The notes beneath the pieces are model-generated. The model was not told where the DNA came from and made no database searches. It saw nothing but the letters and a program-made list of their open reading frames with translations. A program made the translations under genes and the position numbers. Below are positions 52,209-63,791 of a stretch of DNA of 64,000 nucleotides, one piece after another; position 1 is the stretch's first letter; each line of letters begins with the position of its first letter. This DNA is from Dongia rigui (GTDB lineage Bacteria; Pseudomonadota; Alphaproteobacteria; Dongiales; Dongiaceae): contig NZ_JAXCLX010000002.1 of NCBI RefSeq assembly GCF_034044635.1, positions 124,001-188,000 on the forward strand, given 5' to 3'.

Positions 52209-53231
52209 TTAAAAACCCCGGTCGATGCAGAAATCGATGACGTCGATGAGGGCGCGCTTTTCCGGCCCTTCGGGGAAGATGCCGAGCGCATCCCGGGCGA
52301 TGGCGCCGTAATGGGCGGCGCGGGCCACCGTGTCCTTCAAGGCGCCGTGGCGTTCCATCAGCTGGATGGCGTGCCTGAGATCGCCGTCCTCCTGCTCGAC
52401 CTTCTCCAGCGTGCGCTGCCAGAAGGCGCGTTCCTCGGCATCGCCGCGGAGGTAGGCAAGAATGACGGGGAGGGTGATCTTGCCCTCGCGGAAATCGTCG
52501 CCCACGGCCTTGCCCAGCGTCTCCTGCTTGGCGGAATAGTCCAGCGCGTCGTCGATCAGCTGGAAGGTGATGCCGAGGTTGAGGCCGAAGCTCTGCAGCG
52601 CGTCTTCCTCGACCTTGGGGCGCCCGCCTACAACCGCACCCACTTCGCAGGCGGCGGCGAAGAGGGCCGCGGTCTTGCCCTTGATCACCTCGAGATAGGC
52701 CTGCTCGGTGGTCGCCGTGTCGTTGCTGGTCATCAGCTGCAGCACTTCGCCTTCGGCAATGACGGCGGAGGCGGTGGAGAGGATTTCGAGCACGCGCAAG
52801 GAGCCATCGGCCACCATCAGCTGGAAGGCGCGGCTGAACAGGAAGTCGCCCACCAGGACCGACGCCTTGTTGCCCCAGACCGCATTGGCCGAGGCCTCGC
52901 CGCGGCGCAATGCGCTTTCGTCGACGACATCGTCATGGAGAAGGGTCGCGGTGTGGATGAACTCGACGCAGGCCGCGAGGCCCGGCGCCCGATCGCCGCG
53001 ATAGCCGCACATATGGGCGGAAGCGAGGGTGAGCAGTGGGCGCAGGCGCTTGCCGCCGGCGGCGATGATGTGGCCGGCCAGCTGCGGGATCAGCTGCACG
53101 TCGCTCTGCATGTTCTGGACGATGAGCTGGTTGACGCGGGCAAGATCGGCGCCGACCAGCTCGGTCAGGCGGTCCAACGCGTCAGGCTTTGCTTCCTTGC
53201 GCCCGGTTTCGAGGTTAACGACGACGGCCAA
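52209..53231 (-). CDS. ispB: Polyprenyl diphosphate synthase (octaprenyl/decaprenyl type)
   Basis: The 340-residue trans-prenyltransferase has the first Asp-rich motif LLHDDVVDESALRRG and the second QLIDDALDY, plus GGKRLRPLLTLAS. It extends farnesyl diphosphate with isopentenyl diphosphate to the long side chain of ubiquinone; chain length (C40 or C50) cannot be read with certainty, though C50 (Q-10) is usual in Alphaproteobacteria. The start is clear, preceded by a short AT-rich spacer. Confidence 0.92.
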   Translation of the reverse strand: MAVVVNLETGRKEAKPDALDRLTELVGADLARVNQLIVQNMQSDVQLIPQLAGHIIAAGGKRLRPLLTLASAHMCGYRGDRAPGLAACVEFIHTATLLHDDVVDESALRRGEASANAVWGNKASVLVGDFLFSRAFQLMVADGSLRVLEILSTASAVIAEGEVLQLMTSNDTATTEQAYLEVIKGKTAALFAAACEVGAVVGGRPKVEEDALQSFGLNLGITFQLIDDALDYSAKQETLGKAVGDDFREGKITLPVILAYLRGDAEERAFWQRTLEKVEQEDGDLRHAIQLMERHGALKDTVARAAHYGAIARDALGIFPEGPEKRALIDVIDFCIDRGF

Positions 53232-53369
53232 TTGGGGTATCCCCTACCTAAATTCTTGAGAAAAACCTTATCTCGCGCGAGCATAGCCGCTCTCCCGCCT
53301 CGGTCAAGTTAAGCCGGGGTCGGTCCCGCGACATAACGGCGCGGGAAAAACGCGAAAAGGGGCGAGGTT

Positions 53370-53579
53370 TTGCGCGAATTGCTGCGGTCCCAGGACCCGG
53401 TCAGGCTGTCCTTCATCACGGCCCTGCTCGCCGATGCGGGGATCGATTCCCTCATCCTCGACACCCATTCCAGCATCATGCAAGGCAGCCTTGGCATCCT
53501 GCCGCAGCGCCTGGTCGTGGCGGAGGACGATCTTGAGCAGGCGCGGCGCGTGCTGACGGAGGCTGGCGAGCTGTTCTGA
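53370..53579 (+). CDS. DUF2007 family small protein
   Basis: The 69-residue protein matches DUF2007, 'putative signal transducing protein': LLRSQDPVRLSFITALLADAGIDSLILDTHSSIMQGSLGILPQRLVVAEDDLEQARRVL, a small alpha/beta fold like the ACT-type ferredoxin fold. It starts at TTG 53370, preceded by AAAAGGGGCGAGG. Its stop shares one base with the ATG of the methyltransferase gene, a pairing often seen in Rhodospirillales. Confidence 0.78.
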   Translation: MRELLRSQDPVRLSFITALLADAGIDSLILDTHSSIMQGSLGILPQRLVVAEDDLEQARRVLTEAGELF

Positions 53580-54313
53580 TGGAAACCAGCACCGACCGAA
53601 TCTTAGGCAACCGGCTGCAACTGATGCAGCCCGCCCAAGGCTACCGCGCGGCGATCGATCCGGTGCTGCTGGCGGCGGCGGTACCGGCCCAGCCGGGGGA
53701 GCGCTTGCTTGACCTGGGCTGCGGTGTTGGTACCGCCGGATTGTGCCTGCTCGCCCGCGTGCCGGGCACCTCGCTCAGCGGCCTTGATCTGCAGCCGGGG
53801 CTGATCGCGCTAGCGACACGCAATGCCGCGGCCAATGGCCTTTCCGGCAGCACGTTCTTTCAATGCGGGGACCTGCTCGGTTTCAAGGATGCGGGCTTTG
53901 ATCACGTGCTGGCGAACCCGCCTTATCTCGCGCGTGAGAAGGCGTCGATCTCGCCCAACCCGGTCAAGGCGCTGGCCAATGTCGAGGGCGACGCAAAGCT
54001 TGCGGACTGGGTCGCTTGCGCGATCAATGCAGCGAAGCCTCGTGGCAGTGTCACCTTCATCCACCGCGCCGATCGCACGGGGGAATTGCGTGCCGCCATG
54101 GAGCAGGGCCTTGGCGATCTGTGCCTTCTCGAATTCCTGCCGCGCGCGGGGGCCGAGGCAAAGCGCATCATCCTCACCGGCCGCAAGGGTGCCGCCCGCG
54201 CGTTCAGGTCTTGCCAACCCTGGGTGCTGCACGGCGCCGATGGCAGCTTTACGCCGCAGACCGAGGTCATCTTGCGCGATGCCGCTGCACTCAGCCTCGA
54301 CCGCCTCGCTTGA
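53579..54313 (+). CDS. tRNA1(Val) (adenine-37 N6)-methyltransferase-like protein
   Basis: The 244-residue class I methyltransferase has motif I LLDLGCGVGTAGLCLLAR, the acidic loop LSGLDLQPGL, and the NPPY motif (LANPPYLAREKAS) typical of N6-adenine methylases. The N-terminal DRILGNRLQLMQPAQGYRAAIDPVLLAAAV is characteristic of the TrmN6/YfiC group. Likely substrate is tRNA, but other RNAs or a protein are possible. It is translationally coupled to the DUF2007 gene. Confidence 0.85.
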   Translation: METSTDRILGNRLQLMQPAQGYRAAIDPVLLAAAVPAQPGERLLDLGCGVGTAGLCLLARVPGTSLSGLDLQPGLIALATRNAAANGLSGSTFFQCGDLLGFKDAGFDHVLANPPYLAREKASISPNPVKALANVEGDAKLADWVACAINAAKPRGSVTFIHRADRTGELRAAMEQGLGDLCLLEFLPRAGAEAKRIILTGRKGAARAFRSCQPWVLHGADGSFTPQTEVILRDAAALSLDRLA

Positions 54314-54346
54314 CCGGGCCGTGGCAACGCCCTAAATCTCGCAGCC

Positions 54347-54586
54347 ATGTTCGGTCTTCCCACCTTCCCCAAATTGCTGATCATTGCCGCGGTCATCGCG
54401 GCGGTCTGGTATTTCATCCGCCGCGGCCAGGTCGCGAAAAGCGAACAAGGCAGCGGGCGGGGTGATGCCGCGCCCAAGCCCGGAGCGGCGCGCCAGAAGC
54501 CGATTGAAGACATGATCCAGTGCAAGTCCTGCGGCGCCTATTTTCCCGCGAAATCCGGCTGTTCCTGCGGCCATTCCGGCAACTGA
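54347..54586 (+). CDS. Small membrane-anchored zinc-ribbon protein
   Basis: The 79-residue protein has an N-terminal transmembrane helix (about residues 8-24, KLLIIAAVIAAVWYFI), a flexible Gly/Ala/Pro linker and a C-terminal Cys cluster (CKSC...CSCGH) that could bind zinc. Similar small proteins with a 'PP0621-like' ribbon are known near methylase and glyQ genes in Proteobacteria. Function is unknown. It starts 33 bases after the methyltransferase gene. Confidence 0.72.
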   Translation: MFGLPTFPKLLIIAAVIAAVWYFIRRGQVAKSEQGSGRGDAAPKPGAARQKPIEDMIQCKSCGAYFPAKSGCSCGHSGN

Positions 54587-54673
54587 GCCATCGACCTTCA
54601 GCATTCCCCTGTTAAGTCACACAAATTTGGCGGAATCGCGCCGGTTTTGTGCCGCGCCGGGACCAGCCCTGGC

Positions 54674-54702
54674 TTGATTAACCCCCGGGGGCTTTGTATG
54701 TT
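54674..54702 (+). promoter_or_regulatory. Probable promoter of glyQS
   Basis: TTGATT (54674-54679) and TATGTT (54697-54702) are 17 bases apart, a fair sigma-70 match, 65 bases before the glyQ ATG. The rest of the 181-base spacer 54587-54767 has no further gene. I looked for a T-box (AGGGTGG-type antiterminator motif) and saw none. Confidence 0.45.
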
Positions 54703-54767
54703 GCGGCGCACCAAGAAGCCGCATACGGCCACAATTCAAAAGACGTTCGTAGGGGGACTGCAAGATT

Positions 54768-55688
54768 ATGCCCGCCGAGGCGAAGCCTGCGCGCCGGAAA
54801 CCCAACCCTGAGACCTGTTTCCAGGCGCTCATCCTCAAGCTGCAAGCCTATTGGGCGAGCCATGGCTGCGTCGTTCTGCAGCCCTATGACATGGAAGTCG
54901 GCGCCGGGACGTTTCACTGGGCGACCACCTTGCGGGCGCTTGGCCCCAAATCCTGGCGTGCGGCTTACGTGCAGGCCTCGCGCCGCCCCAAAGACGGGCG
55001 CTATGGCGAGAACCCCAACCGCCTGCAGCATTACTATCAGTTCCAGGTGATCCTGAAGCCGTCACCCGCCGACAGCCAGGATCTTTATCTGGGGTCGCTC
55101 AAAGCCATCGGCATCGATCCGCTGCAGCACGATATCCGCTTCGTCGAGGACGATTGGGAAAGCCCGACCTTGGGTGCCTGGGGGCTCGGCTGGGAAGTCT
55201 GGTGCGACGGCATGGAAGTCAGCCAGTTCACCTACTTTCAGCAGGTGGGCGGGCTTGAATGCAATCCCGTCTCGACCGAGCTCACCTACGGCCTCGAACG
55301 CCTCGCCATGTATGTGCAGGGCGTCGAGAGCATCTACGACCTCGACTATAACGGCCACGGCATGACCTATGGCGACGTCTTCCTGCAATCCGAGCAGGAA
55401 TACTCGACCTTCAATTTCGAGCGCGCCAATACCGACCTGCTGTTCCAGCACTTTGCCGATGCCGAGAAGGAATGTGCCGCGTTGTTGGGTGGCAACAAGG
55501 CGTTGCCGCTGCCGGCCTATGACCAGGCCTTGAAGGCCAGCCATCTCTTCAACCTCCTGGATGCGCGCGGTGTCATCTCGGTGACGGAGCGCCAGGCCTA
55601 TATCGGCCGCGTCCGCACGCTGGCCAAGGCCTGTTGCGAGGCCTGGGAAGCAACGCAGCGATCCGACGTTTCGGGAGGGGAGGCATAA
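54768..55688 (+). CDS. glyQ: Glycyl-tRNA synthetase alpha subunit
   Basis: The 306-residue class II catalytic subunit has the familiar start [45 protein letters not shown] and the class II motifs ([35 protein letters not shown], with [25 protein letters not shown]). It charges tRNA-Gly as an alpha2beta2 enzyme with GlyS. It is first in the glyQ-glyS-ppdK operon, with glyS 4 bases downstream. Confidence 0.97.
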   Translation: MPAEAKPARRKPNPETCFQALILKLQAYWASHGCVVLQPYDMEVGAGTFHWATTLRALGPKSWRAAYVQASRRPKDGRYGENPNRLQHYYQFQVILKPSPADSQDLYLGSLKAIGIDPLQHDIRFVEDDWESPTLGAWGLGWEVWCDGMEVSQFTYFQQVGGLECNPVSTELTYGLERLAMYVQGVESIYDLDYNGHGMTYGDVFLQSEQEYSTFNFERANTDLLFQHFADAEKECAALLGGNKALPLPAYDQALKASHLFNLLDARGVISVTERQAYIGRVRTLAKACCEAWEATQRSDVSGGEA

Positions 55689-55691
55689 ATC

Positions 55692-57809
55692 ATGGCCGAA
55701 CTTCTCCTCGAACTCTTCTCGGAAGAAATCCCGGCGCGCATGCAGGCCCGCGCGGCAGACGACCTGCAGCGCCTTGTTACCGATAAACTGAAGGCCGCCG
55801 GACTGACGTTCACCTCCGCCAAATCCTTCGTCACACCGCGTCGTCTCGCGCTCGTCATCGAGGGACTGCCGCTGGCGCAGCCGGATGTGAAAGAAGAAAA
55901 GAAGGGTCCGCGCGTCGGCTCGCCGCAACAGGCGGTGGATGGCTTCCTCAAATCCGCCGGCCTTACCTCTTTGGATGCTTGCGAGAAGCGGGATACTGGC
56001 AAGGGCGAATTCTATTTTGCGGTTGTTGAAAAGAAGGGCGTAACTACGTCTGCGGTAATCGATTCACTCATCGACTCTGTGCTCATGGAATTTCCCTGGC
56101 CAAAATCGATGCGGTGGGCCGGCAATGATTTCCGTTGGGTGCGTCCGCTTCACAGTATCGTCCTGCTGTTCGACGGAAAGAAGTCGAGCAGGACCGAGTT
56201 TGAACTGGGAACAACTCAGAACAAGAGTCGTGAACGCATCCAGATCGGCGACAAGACCAAGGGGCATCGCTTCTTGTCGTCTGGCGAGCTCACGGTCACG
56301 AGTTTCGCTGATTATCAAGCGAAGCTGAAGGCCGCGAAGGTCATCCTCGACCAGGCAGAGCGTCGCGCCGAGATCAAGCGCCAGGCTGATGCAGTCGCCG
56401 CGAAAGAGGGCCTCAGCGTCAAACAGGATGACGGGCTGCTCGATGAAGTGACTGGCCTCGTCGAATGGCCGACGGTGCTCATCGGCAAGATCGATGACGA
56501 ATTCATGTCGGTGCCGCATGAGGTGCTGACCACCTCGATGCGCGTCAATCAGAAATACTTCGCGCTCCTCGACAAGTCGGGGAAACTGGCGCCGCGCTTC
56601 CTGGTCACCGCCAATATCGAAGCCAGCGACGGCGGTGCCGCCATCGTCCACGGCAACGAGCGCGTCCTGCGCGCGCGTCTGTCGGATGCCAAGTTCTTCT
56701 GGGACCAGGATTTGAAGGTGAGCCTCGCTGAGCGCACGCCGCTCCTCGACGCCATCACCTATCATGCCAAGCTCGGCTCGGTTGGGCAAAAGGTCAGCCG
56801 CGTGAAGGCATTGGCGCGGGATCTTGCCAAATTCATCCCCAGCTGCGACGCGGGTCTTGCCAATCAGGCCGCCGGTTTGGCGAAAGCGGACCTCGTTTCC
56901 GGCATGGTGGGCGAATTCCCGGAACTTCAGGGCATCATGGGGCGTTACTACGCCCGCCATGAGAAATTACCGGATGCCGTTGCCGATGCCATTGCCGATC
57001 ATTACAAGCCGCTGGGTCCGAACGACACCTGCCCGATTGCGCCGGTGAGTGTCGCGGTGGCCCTGGCCGACAAGATCGACACGCTTACCGGCTTCTTCGC
57101 GGTCGATGAAAAGCCCACCGGGTCGAAGGACCCGTTTGCCCTTCGCCGTGCGGCACTGGGCATCATCCGTCTCATTCTTGAGAACAAGCTGCGTTTGAAG
57201 CTGCGCGATGTGTTGGGGCTGGCCTATAGCGGTTATTACGATTCCGTGGGCGGCTTCGAGAAGAGCGCGCCCAAGGCGGTCATCAACGATTTGATGGATT
57301 TCTTCGCCGACCGCCTCAAAGTGGCGCTGAAGGAGCAGGGCGCGCGCCACGACCTCATCAGTGCCGTCTTCGCCCTGGGCAATGAAGATGATCTGACGCG
57401 CCTTCTTGCACGTGTCGATGCGCTGAAGGGATTGGTCGACAGCGCTGATGGCGCCAATCTGCTCGCTGGCTATAAGCGTGCCACCAATATCCTGCGCATC
57501 GAAGAAAAGAAGGATGGCCGTGCTCACAGTGACCCGCCCGATAAGAGCTGGCTCAAGTTGGACGAAGAAAAATCGCTGTATCAGGCTCTCGACGTTGTGA
57601 AGCACTGGGTCGATGAGGCCATTGGCAAGGAAGATTTTGCCAGCGCTATGGCGAAACTAAGCACCCTACGTGAACCTGTCGATGCCTTCTTTGACAAGGT
57701 CACCGTCAACGCCGACGAAAAGGAACTTCGTGGCAATCGCCTGCGATTGCTGAACTCGATCCGCAGCACGTTCAATCTCGTCGCGGATTTCTCCAAAATC
57801 GAAGGATGA
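55692..57809 (+). CDS. glyS: Glycyl-tRNA synthetase beta subunit
   Basis: The 705-residue beta subunit carries the characteristic opening [49 protein letters not shown], the HD-like region and a C-terminal anticodon-binding part ([34 protein letters not shown]). Length fits the family. Its stop lies 8 bases before the ATG I assign to ppdK, and an ATGA overlap at 57806 offers a coupled alternative start. Confidence 0.97.
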   Translation: MAELLLELFSEEIPARMQARAADDLQRLVTDKLKAAGLTFTSAKSFVTPRRLALVIEGLPLAQPDVKEEKKGPRVGSPQQAVDGFLKSAGLTSLDACEKRDTGKGEFYFAVVEKKGVTTSAVIDSLIDSVLMEFPWPKSMRWAGNDFRWVRPLHSIVLLFDGKKSSRTEFELGTTQNKSRERIQIGDKTKGHRFLSSGELTVTSFADYQAKLKAAKVILDQAERRAEIKRQADAVAAKEGLSVKQDDGLLDEVTGLVEWPTVLIGKIDDEFMSVPHEVLTTSMRVNQKYFALLDKSGKLAPRFLVTANIEASDGGAAIVHGNERVLRARLSDAKFFWDQDLKVSLAERTPLLDAITYHAKLGSVGQKVSRVKALARDLAKFIPSCDAGLANQAAGLAKADLVSGMVGEFPELQGIMGRYYARHEKLPDAVADAIADHYKPLGPNDTCPIAPVSVAVALADKIDTLTGFFAVDEKPTGSKDPFALRRAALGIIRLILENKLRLKLRDVLGLAYSGYYDSVGGFEKSAPKAVINDLMDFFADRLKVALKEQGARHDLISAVFALGNEDDLTRLLARVDALKGLVDSADGANLLAGYKRATNILRIEEKKDGRAHSDPPDKSWLKLDEEKSLYQALDVVKHWVDEAIGKEDFASAMAKLSTLREPVDAFFDKVTVNADEKELRGNRLRLLNSIRSTFNLVADFSKIEG

Positions 57810-57817
57810 TCACAACC

Positions 57818-60505
<2,688 letters not shown>

Positions 60506-60522
60506 GGGGCTGGGCTGAAACG

Positions 60523-60672
60523 CCCCCTCTCCCTAACCCTCCCCCACGTTGGGGGGAGGGAACGCTAGCCAGCTTGTCTACGACGTCGTTGCATACTCTC
60601 TCGAACTCCCTCCCCCCGCAGGCGGCGAATGCCGACATTAGTCGGCAGTGGGGGAGGGTGGGGGAGAGGGGG
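60523..60672. repeat. Large palindromic intergenic repeat
   Basis: Pyrimidine-rich and purine-rich arms face each other: CCCCCTCTCCC(TAA)CCCTCCCCCAC at about 60523-60547, and GTGGGGGAGGGTGGGGGAGAGGGGG at 60648-60672. Inside lie a hairpin CCCTCCCC/GGGGGGAGGG (60538-60560) and TGCCGAC/GTCGGCA (60630-60647). This is a genome-dispersed palindrome by its look. The right arm ends 5 bases before the meaB start and supplies its purine-rich ribosome-binding site. Confidence 0.8.
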
Positions 60673-60677
60673 ACGTT

Positions 60678-61601
60678 TTGACGGATCTCTCCACCCTCCG
60701 CACCGCCGGTAAGCCTGCCATTGCCCGCGTGCTGGCGCGCCTTGAATCCAATCCCGACGACCCTGAGATCGTAGCGCTCTTGAACGCCGCTTATGTGGCG
60801 CCGATGGCGCAGGTCATTGGCCTCACCGGCCCGCCGGGTGTCGGCAAGTCGACGCTTGCCGGTGCCCTCATCGGTGCCTATCGGCGGGCGCAGAAGACCA
60901 TCGCCGTCATCGCCATCGATCCGTCCTCGAAACGCAGCGGCGGGGCCTTGCTCGGTGACCGCACACGGCTCAGAACCGATCCGGACGACCAGGGAGTCTT
61001 CGTCCGCTCCATGGCGGCGCGCGACCAGTTGGGCGGCCTCGCTGAGATCACTTTCGCGGCCATGGTCCTGCTGCGGGCGCTCTATGACGTGGTGCTGATC
61101 GAGACGGTCGGCGTCGGGCAGTCCGAGACCGACATCGCACTTGCGGCCGACACGATTGTCTTCTGCGTCCAGCCCGGCTCCGGCGATTCCCTCCAGTTCA
61201 TGAAGGCCGGCATTGTTGAGATCCCGGATATCGTGGTTGTCACCAAGGGCGATCTCGGCCGGGCAGCGACCCGGGCCCGGGCAGACGTGAAGGGCGCTCT
61301 CGGCCTCAACGAGGGCCGGCAGGATGCCACTGCCTGGTCGGTGCCCGTCCTCATCGTCTCTGCCAATGCTGCCGAGGGGATCTCGAACCTCACCAGCGCC
61401 GTGGCCGACCATGCCGCCTGGCTGGCTGCGGGAGGGCGCGGTGGGGCCAAGCGGCAGGCCCAAGGCGTGGCCTGGGTGGAAGCCGCCGTTAAGGAACGCT
61501 GGGGGCGGGAAGGGCTAAAGCGCCTATCCGGCGCGCTGGTGACGGCGCGCACAGCCCAATCCCCGTTTCTGGCCTTGGCGGAGATTGCGCGCCAGCTATA
61601 G
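60678..61601 (+). CDS. meaB: MeaB/ArgK-type GTPase, methylmalonyl-CoA mutase chaperone
   Basis: The 307-residue G3E-family GTPase has Walker A GLTGPPGVGKSTLAGALI, the IAIDPSSKRSGGALLGDRTRL loop, IETVGVGQSETDIA and VVTKGDLG. MeaB protects and gates cofactor loading of methylmalonyl-CoA mutase, consistent with propionyl-CoA metabolism in this organism (see mmsA), but the mutase is not in the window. I start at TTG 60678 after GAGAGGGGGA; a GTG at 60648 would lie within the repeat and add 10 Gly/Glu residues. Confidence 0.9.
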   Translation: MTDLSTLRTAGKPAIARVLARLESNPDDPEIVALLNAAYVAPMAQVIGLTGPPGVGKSTLAGALIGAYRRAQKTIAVIAIDPSSKRSGGALLGDRTRLRTDPDDQGVFVRSMAARDQLGGLAEITFAAMVLLRALYDVVLIETVGVGQSETDIALAADTIVFCVQPGSGDSLQFMKAGIVEIPDIVVVTKGDLGRAATRARADVKGALGLNEGRQDATAWSVPVLIVSANAAEGISNLTSAVADHAAWLAAGGRGGAKRQAQGVAWVEAAVKERWGREGLKRLSGALVTARTAQSPFLALAEIARQL

Positions 61602-61609
61602 TGGCGCCC

Positions 61610-62218
61610 ATGGCATCCGTATACGACTTGAAGCCGCGTTTCGTGGCGCTCCTCCGACCCCTCGCCGCGAAACTCGCCGGCCTTGGCGTCACCGCCAATG
61701 CGGTGACGCTGGCCGCCATGATCGGCTCCATCGCCGTGGGCATCCTGCTCGCCTGGTGGCCGACCTGCCTCGAGCTGTGGCTCGTTCTGCCGGTCTTCCT
61801 GTTCCTGCGCATGGCTGCCAACGCCATCGACGGCATCCTGGCGCGCGAGCATGGGATGAAGTCGCGCCTTGGCGCCATCCTCAACGAAGTCGGCGACGTC
61901 GTCTCCGATACGGCACTCACCTTGCCGGTCCTGCTGCTGCCGGGCGTCACGGGCTTCTGGGTCATCATGGCCATCGTCATCGCCATCATCGGCGAACTGG
62001 TTGGCGTCCTCGGTCAGGTAGTCGGGTCAACACGCCGCTATGACGGACCCATGGGTAAGAGTGACCGGGCGCTCGCCTTGGGCCTCCTTGGTTTGATGCT
62101 GGGTGCGGGCTTCGGGCTCGGCTCCTGGATCGACTGGGAAATGATCATCGTTGCCGGCCTTGGCCTCGTCACCATCTTCAACCGCGCCCGCAAGGCGCTT
62201 GCCGAGACACCCAAATGA
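61610..62218 (+). CDS. CDP-alcohol phosphatidyltransferase, YnbA-like
   Basis: The 202-residue integral membrane enzyme has several helices and a CDP-alcohol motif in variant form: NAIDGILAREHGMKSRLG then AILNEVGDVVSD. The usual D(x2)DG(x2)AR(x8)G(x3)D(x3)D reads N(x2)DG(x2)AR(x8)G(x3)N(x3)D, so the first and third Asp are Asn. The E. coli YnbA family seems to share this. It should transfer an alcohol to CDP-diacylglycerol. A GTG at 61601, overlapping the meaB stop, is an alternative start. Followed by a cdsA-like gene with a 4-base overlap. Confidence 0.78.
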   Translation: MASVYDLKPRFVALLRPLAAKLAGLGVTANAVTLAAMIGSIAVGILLAWWPTCLELWLVLPVFLFLRMAANAIDGILAREHGMKSRLGAILNEVGDVVSDTALTLPVLLLPGVTGFWVIMAIVIAIIGELVGVLGQVVGSTRRYDGPMGKSDRALALGLLGLMLGAGFGLGSWIDWEMIIVAGLGLVTIFNRARKALAETPK

Positions 62219-63138
62219 TCTTCGACATGACGCCCAACGTCGCCACCGCGCTGGCAGCGGTGTTCGCGCTGCTGCTGGTGGCGACCGCCTTCGCCTGGCC
62301 GCAGCGCAAGAAGAAGCACGAGTTGTGGCTGCGTACCCGCACCTGGTGGGTGATCATTGCGCTGTTGGGCCTGTCGATCGCCTTGCCGTCCTGGGTGCCG
62401 ATCGCGCTCTTTGGCCTCATCTCCTTCCTCGCCTTCAAGGAATTCGTGACGCTGATCCCGACCCGCCGCGCCGACCACCGCGTGCTGCTCTGGGCGTATC
62501 TCTCCATCCCGCTGCAATATTACTGGGTGTCGATCGGCTGGTACGGGATGTTCATCATCTTCATCCCCGTCTACATCTTCCTGGCGCTCCCTTTGCGCAT
62601 GGTGCTGGCCGGCGAGACGCAGGGCTTCATCAAGGCGGCCGGCACGGTGCATTGGGGCCTGATGATCGCTGTCTTTTCGCTCAGCCATGCCGCCTTTCTG
62701 CTGGCGCTGCCGGGCGCTGCCAATCCGGTCGCGGGTGGCGACGGGCTGCTGCTGTTCCTGCTGCTCCTCACCGAGATCAACGATGTCGGCCAATATTGCA
62801 GCGGCAAACTGCTTGGGAAACACAAGGTCATTCCCAAGGTCAGCCCCAACAAGACGGTGGAGGGCCTCATCGGTGGCGTCGTCATCACCACGGCCGTTGC
62901 GGTTCTGGCGGCACCCTATCTGACCCCGCTCAATTGGTATGAGGCAGCGGGGATCGGTTTCGTCCTGGCGCTTGCCGGTTTTGCGGGCGATGTCACCATC
63001 TCGGCGGTGAAGCGCGATCTGAAGCTCAAGGACAGCGGCACGCTGCTGCCCGGCCATGGCGGCATCCTCGACCGCGTCGACAGCCTGACCTTCACCGCGC
63101 CGCTCTTCTTCCACATCATCTATTTCCTGCATTACTGA
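62215..63138 (+). CDS. Phosphatidate cytidylyltransferase, CdsA/YnbB-like
   Basis: The 307-residue polytopic membrane protein ends with the CdsA signature region FAGDVTISAVKRDLKLKDSGTLLPGHGGILDRVDSL, including the metal-binding Asp residues. It makes CDP-diacylglycerol from phosphatidic acid and CTP. It overlaps both neighbours (ATGA upstream, TGATG downstream). Side by side with a YnbA-like enzyme it matches the ynbAB pair of E. coli, so it may be a second, specialised CdsA; the housekeeping copy would be next to uppS/dxr, which are absent here. Confidence 0.88.
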   Translation: MIFDMTPNVATALAAVFALLLVATAFAWPQRKKKHELWLRTRTWWVIIALLGLSIALPSWVPIALFGLISFLAFKEFVTLIPTRRADHRVLLWAYLSIPLQYYWVSIGWYGMFIIFIPVYIFLALPLRMVLAGETQGFIKAAGTVHWGLMIAVFSLSHAAFLLALPGAANPVAGGDGLLLFLLLLTEINDVGQYCSGKLLGKHKVIPKVSPNKTVEGLIGGVVITTAVAVLAAPYLTPLNWYEAAGIGFVLALAGFAGDVTISAVKRDLKLKDSGTLLPGHGGILDRVDSLTFTAPLFFHIIYFLHY

Positions 63139-63791
63139 TGATGTCGCGTTGGCTGCGGCTGCTTTTGGCCATCCTCTTCCTGCGCCCCGTCGCCTTCATG
63201 ATGCTGGGGCTGACGGTGAAGGGGCGCGAGAACCTGCCAAAGGCCGGCCCCGCTATCGTCATCGCCAATCACAACAGCCACCTCGACACACTGGTCCTGC
63301 TCTCGCTCATGCCGCTTGGCCAGCTCGACAAGGTGCGGCCCGTGGCAGCGGCAGATTACTTCCTGAAGAACCCCGTCATCGCCTGGTTCAGCCTGCATGT
63401 GCTCAACATCCTGCCGCTCGACCGGACCAACACCGGTCGCGGCGCCGATCCGCTGGCCGAAGGTGCGGCGGCGCTTGATCGCGGCGAGATTCTCATCGTC
63501 TTTCCGGAAGGATCACGCGGGAGCGCCGAGGTCATGGGCAAGTTCAAGGGCGGTGTCGCCCGGTTGAAGGAGCGCTATCCGGACGTCCCCGTGACACCCG
63601 TTTTCCTGCAAGGTGCCGGCAAGGCGCTGCCGCGCGGCGAGATCATTCTGGTGCCCGTTGTCGTCGATGCCGTGGTCGGCACGCCGGTCGCCTGGACCGG
63701 CAACCGCGCCACCTACACGCAGGCGATGGAAGACTCAGTTCGCAGCCTCGGCGCGCATCTGCCCAAGGTCTTTGACGACGACGAGGATTAA
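63138..63791 (+). CDS. 1-acyl-glycerol-3-phosphate acyltransferase-like protein
   Basis: The 217-residue PlsC-family protein has an N-terminal hydrophobic segment, the HX4D motif N44-HNSHLD (His45, Asp50) and the glycerol-phosphate binding motif FPEGSRGS. It would supply phosphatidic acid to the CdsA-like enzyme encoded just upstream, so the three genes form a short route lyso-PA to PA to CDP-DAG to phospholipid. Start at tandem ATG 63138/63141. Its 3' end overlaps the convergent cupin gene by 4 bases. Confidence 0.88.
   Translation: MMSRWLRLLLAILFLRPVAFMMLGLTVKGRENLPKAGPAIVIANHNSHLDTLVLLSLMPLGQLDKVRPVAAADYFLKNPVIAWFSLHVLNILPLDRTNTGRGADPLAEGAAALDRGEILIVFPEGSRGSAEVMGKFKGGVARLKERYPDVPVTPVFLQGAGKALPRGEIILVPVVVDAVVGTPVAWTGNRATYTQAMEDSVRSLGAHLPKVFDDDED

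Noticed and set aside
54587-54767. Possible T-box or other riboswitch before glyQS
   Set aside because: No antiterminator-type AGGGTGG motif, no terminator/antiterminator pair and no long conserved-looking leader; tRNA-sensing T-boxes are rare in Proteobacteria.
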